Below, piece by piece: positions 61,000 through 64,000 of a stretch of 64,000 nucleotides of DNA. The translations under genes were made by a program, and so were the position numbers. The stretch spans positions 12,371,191 through 12,435,190 of the forward strand of contig NC_088300.1 of NCBI RefSeq assembly GCF_032854445.1. Direction: 5' to 3'. The notes under the pieces are model-generated. The model ran no database searches and was not told the DNA's origin. It worked only from the letters and a program-made list of their open reading frames with translations. The stretch is from Liolophura sinensis (taxonomy: Eukaryota; Mollusca; Polyplacophora; Chitonida; Chitonidae). The first letter of the stretch is position 1; every line of letters begins with the position of its first letter.

Positions 61000-63059
61000 G
61001 GGTTTCCTTTTTTTTAAGCAAGCGAAAAAAAAAAAAATCTCCGAAAAAGATCTCAGGCCCCGAGATAATCAGATTACAACTTGGTTTGTGGTTTTCTCTA
61101 AATCTGGACACCTGCCGACAAATGACTGACTGGTTATGTTGCGGACTGACTTAGTTATCTCAAGCCCTGAGATAATCATCCAATGATAGTGTCACATGCT
61201 CGAGTGTTTTAACAAGAGCGCATAACAAAACATAATCTGATTGGCCTCTGGGCCACAAGATCTTTTTCTGGGATTTCTTCTTGTTTTTTAGCCTACTCAA
61301 AAAAAATAAAAACTCCCATCCAATCTCTTTTCTTAAGAATTTATCTTTTTTTTTTTTGCCTGCTTAAAAAAAGAAAGACTGCAAAAGTAGAATAAACAAA
61401 AAATGCACAGTTAAAATAAGGAAAACCGCCATGTACCTTTTACTGCTCCGTACTAATCACACATAAGATACAATCACAAAACAGACTTTTTGACTATTTA
61501 AAATCCCCATGATTGTATCCCAAAAGTTTTTAGGATTAAAAAGCTGTCCAATGTTTTTATCATGTTGGCATGTTCGAGCAAAGCTTCCCTGAATTGTTTA
61601 ATCAATGACTGTCTTGTCCTAGTTGCTCAAGGTTTGTATAACTGCCGATAAGAACCCATCGTATGACAAACAAAAACAAAGCCAAAGGCTGAGAAAATGA
61701 AACCAATGTGAACTGGACATCTCGAAATTAATTAGATACAAATGTATAATATATCTGAGATAATGGTCAGGTTTATCTAATCCAAAAGAAACAAAACGCA
61801 GATACTCTCGGTGGGGGGGGGGGGGCATTATAGTGGGGGAAAACCAAACAGAGCCCTGGGGAACCCCAGACCATCCACAGGTTGCACCACCATTATTCCC
61901 AGGTACGAAAACTGTTAAGGCCAAATGTTTCTAATGGTTAGAATTAAATAATATATGCATATTAGTCAGCACAATTTGATAAATACTTACTCATAATAAC
62001 AAAAAAAGAATAAATGGCAATTTTCCTGGGATATGGAAGATTGCATATAGTATTCATCAATTTTTTTTAGCCCTATGTAGCTCAATGAATAATTGTGGAT
62101 TAAACCCTGATTATACTTTACAACACTACATATTGAGGACAGCATTTTCTGATCAAAAGTTCCTGGACAAACACACAGTAAACCTGTGGACTGATTGGAA
62201 ATTTGCCATGTAATGAGCTATATTTCACTGATCTATCAGCTGTGAAGACATGCTTGCACACACATCTTTGTTTAGAGGTACTTTTATACAAAACATACCT
62301 AGAGCTTAACTTGAAAGTCATGGCACTTTTCATCAGAAGTGTTCAGTTTGTTGACTCAACAATAAATTACCAACTTTTTATGTTGCTAACGACTTAAGTG
62401 TGGTGGAACTTATCACAGGTCAACATTATACCTGACCATTATAAATCAGCACCTTGTTTCACTGTCAGTTATATTCTGCTATTATCTCACCTTAAGTCCA
62501 AACATATGTTATGAGAAGGACAATGATTTTCAACCATGATCCCAAAGCTAAACCAGCTTGTCTTTGAGAAACAAATCAGCTGGTATAGTCACTATAAAAA
62601 CATTAGATCTATCAATCATGCAGATTTGGTTTCTGGGATAATACCTCTGGGAATGTGATCTGCATCAAATACAAAAAATCCACAGCACGGAGAGCAAAAT
62701 CCATGAAGATCAGCAACGACAGTGTGACAGTTAATTGGCAAATGGTCTCAAGTAACCGGTGAATTTTGCTTATCATCTCTTTACCACGGTTAGGATTTTA
62801 TTCTAATTGTCCATGTAAATGCTTGAATAGAAGTAAACATACATGTGTAAGCCCCCTCCCTCTCCCAGCGACATGGCTTCAGCAGAATTACAAAGAAAGT
62901 CTCATCACATTCAATAAACAATCACAAGAAAACAATGCAATGGGATAAAGACACACTGACTCCTGAGGTTAAAAAGATAACCTTGCCTCAGCATGGAGCC
63001 ATACATGGGATCTAGCTAAACCTTTATGGATCATTGTCTGACATTACACTGCGGAGTAG
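61000..63059. other. Unassigned DNA with many A- and T-runs
   Basis: Between 60950 and 61375 the sequence alternates A-runs and T-runs. The words GATCTCAGGCCCCGAGATAA and CAAGCCCTGAGATAATCA (about 61050-61180) look like related copies, and TTTAAGCAAGC / GCCTGCTTAAAAAAAG are inverted, perhaps a broken foldback element. Only a SINE fragment at 61825 is identified. Confidence 0.4.
61825..61888 (-). mobile_element. SINE family 1, short core fragment
   Basis: After a G run, the blocks GCATTATAGTGGGGGAAAAC, CAGAGCCCTGGGGAACCCC and GACCATCCACAGGTTGC match the middle of the family. Both ends are missing. Confidence 0.7.
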
Positions 63060-63238
63060 TTAATGCAGTCTATGCCTCTCACCCATGTTGTCGCAGTGAG
63101 TTCAAGTCCAGCTCATGCTAACTTGATACATGGGAAGGTCTGTCAGAAACCTGTGGATGGTCATATGTTTTCCCCTGGGCCCTGCCCGATATTATTCCAC
63201 CATAAAGTTGCCAGCCATAGTAAAAGTGAAATAGTTCA
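63060..63238 (+). mobile_element. tRNA-derived SINE, family 1, partial
   Basis: Plus-strand copy with B-box-like GTGAGTTCAAGTCCAGCTC (about 63096-63114), then ACATGGGAAGGTCTGTCAG, ACCTGTGGATGGTC, CCCTGGGCCCTGCCC and GTAAAAGTGAAATAG. The start of the head and the tail are lost or degenerate. Confidence 0.75.
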
Positions 63239-64000
63239 CATATTCACATTGGAGAGATGTGCAAGATGCGAGGAATTCTTTGAGCATAACAAGACTGTTC
63301 AGCCTTGAGGGGTCACACTGCATATTCTATCATGCAGTCAGAGCACCACATGATTTTTAAAGACCTATAAAGTAGTCCGTCTTAGGCTGTATATAACATC
63401 AACCCACTGTATCTTTTTTAAAGAGCAGTGTCTGTTGGCAGTAAAACCAGGGAGAGTAACCGAAGCATAAAGAATTTTTTAATGATGTATGGGTGGGTGT
63501 GACCCCCAAAGAATTCCTCTCATCCTGCACATCTTTCCAAGATGCTGGGATGAGAGGGGGGAATACTTTTTCACATGGCCTTGGCTTTTTGGGGTTACAC
63601 TGCATGTTTAAAAAACTGACAAAAAGATGATTCTCAAATTCACAGTATTCATTCACTTTTACTGCACCAATTGTTAACTCAATTCCTTGTAACTTATGGC
63701 CATATTTCAGGTCAACAGATCATCATTTGCAAATGATCTATAAGGCTCAATGCGGTTTACCACAGGTTTGTGATAAAATGTATAGAACATTTTTATGTTA
63801 CATATACATGTAATTTTCTGTTCTAACTTGACACAAACATATTCAGTTAGTAATTTTTCACACTAGGTTCACACTGTGTCCATTAGAATAATGACACATA
63901 AGGAAATATTATACAAAAAAATAAGCTTAGAATGACATATAAGCAACCTTTCCTAAACCACAAGGAATATGTATATGTCACAAGTTTTTGTGTTTTTATA
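63239..64000. other. Unassigned DNA to the window end
   Basis: No gene, repeat or RNA is recognised. An 85-codon minus frame (63656-63399) has no motif. Confidence 0.5.

Noticed and set aside
60770-61129. 119-codon ORF with YMATVLPY-like repeats
   Set aside because: The open frame follows from a 24-bp tandem repeat followed by A-rich sequence; no domain or start context supports it.

Overview
The window is AT-rich, gene-poor eukaryotic DNA, most likely from a lophotrochozoan such as a mollusc or brachiopod. The main evidence is many copies of a tRNA-derived SINE whose core (TTGATTGGTGTTTTACGCC, then CTCAAGAATATTTCACTTAT) I associate from memory with molluscan-type genomes. Other support comes from a second tRNA-derived SINE family, a LINE 3' end, MITE-like foldbacks and many minisatellites. 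Long open frames are absent, as expected for intergenic or intronic sequence of a large animal genome. No prokaryotic gene, rRNA, intact tRNA gene or CRISPR array is visible.

The only recognisable protein gene is a class A (rhodopsin-like) seven-transmembrane receptor on the minus strand (38193 to 37139). It has no introns and almost all class A landmarks, but one frameshift in the third intracellular loop splits it in two. It is either a very young pseudogene or a one-base assembly error. A few other stretches look protein-like (671-985, 7210-7510, 40700-41070, 42654-42959), but none can be assigned to a family.

Layout. 1-8.9 kb: a possible exon, a LINE 3' end (about 1924-2584), a family-2 SINE (4252-4490), otherwise unassigned DNA. 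8.9-10.15 kb: an 18-copy 66-bp minisatellite. 10.1-17.3 kb: foldback elements and SINEs with target-site duplications. 18.2-19.1 kb: GC-richer, complex sequence that may be regulatory. 19.9-20.25 kb: two short tandem arrays, one carrying TGACGTCA sites. 20-37 kb: mostly featureless AT-rich DNA with SINEs, a 47-bp array, a MITE and a cluster of three SINEs. 37.1-38.2 kb: the receptor. 39.9-52.9 kb: SINEs, microsatellites and a few coding-like or regulatory-like patches. 52.9-57.6 kb: the most structured part, with two copies of an unnamed DNA-transposon-like element in opposite orientation. Between them lies a 26-bp minisatellite that was itself hit by a SINE. 57.6-64 kb: more SINEs, a 24-bp array, homopolymer tracts and a GC-richer patch with a palindrome.

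The genes do not form a pathway. The interest is in repeat architecture, the nearly intact receptor and possible noncoding regulatory blocks. No alignment or search could be run, so family names rest on visible motifs only.
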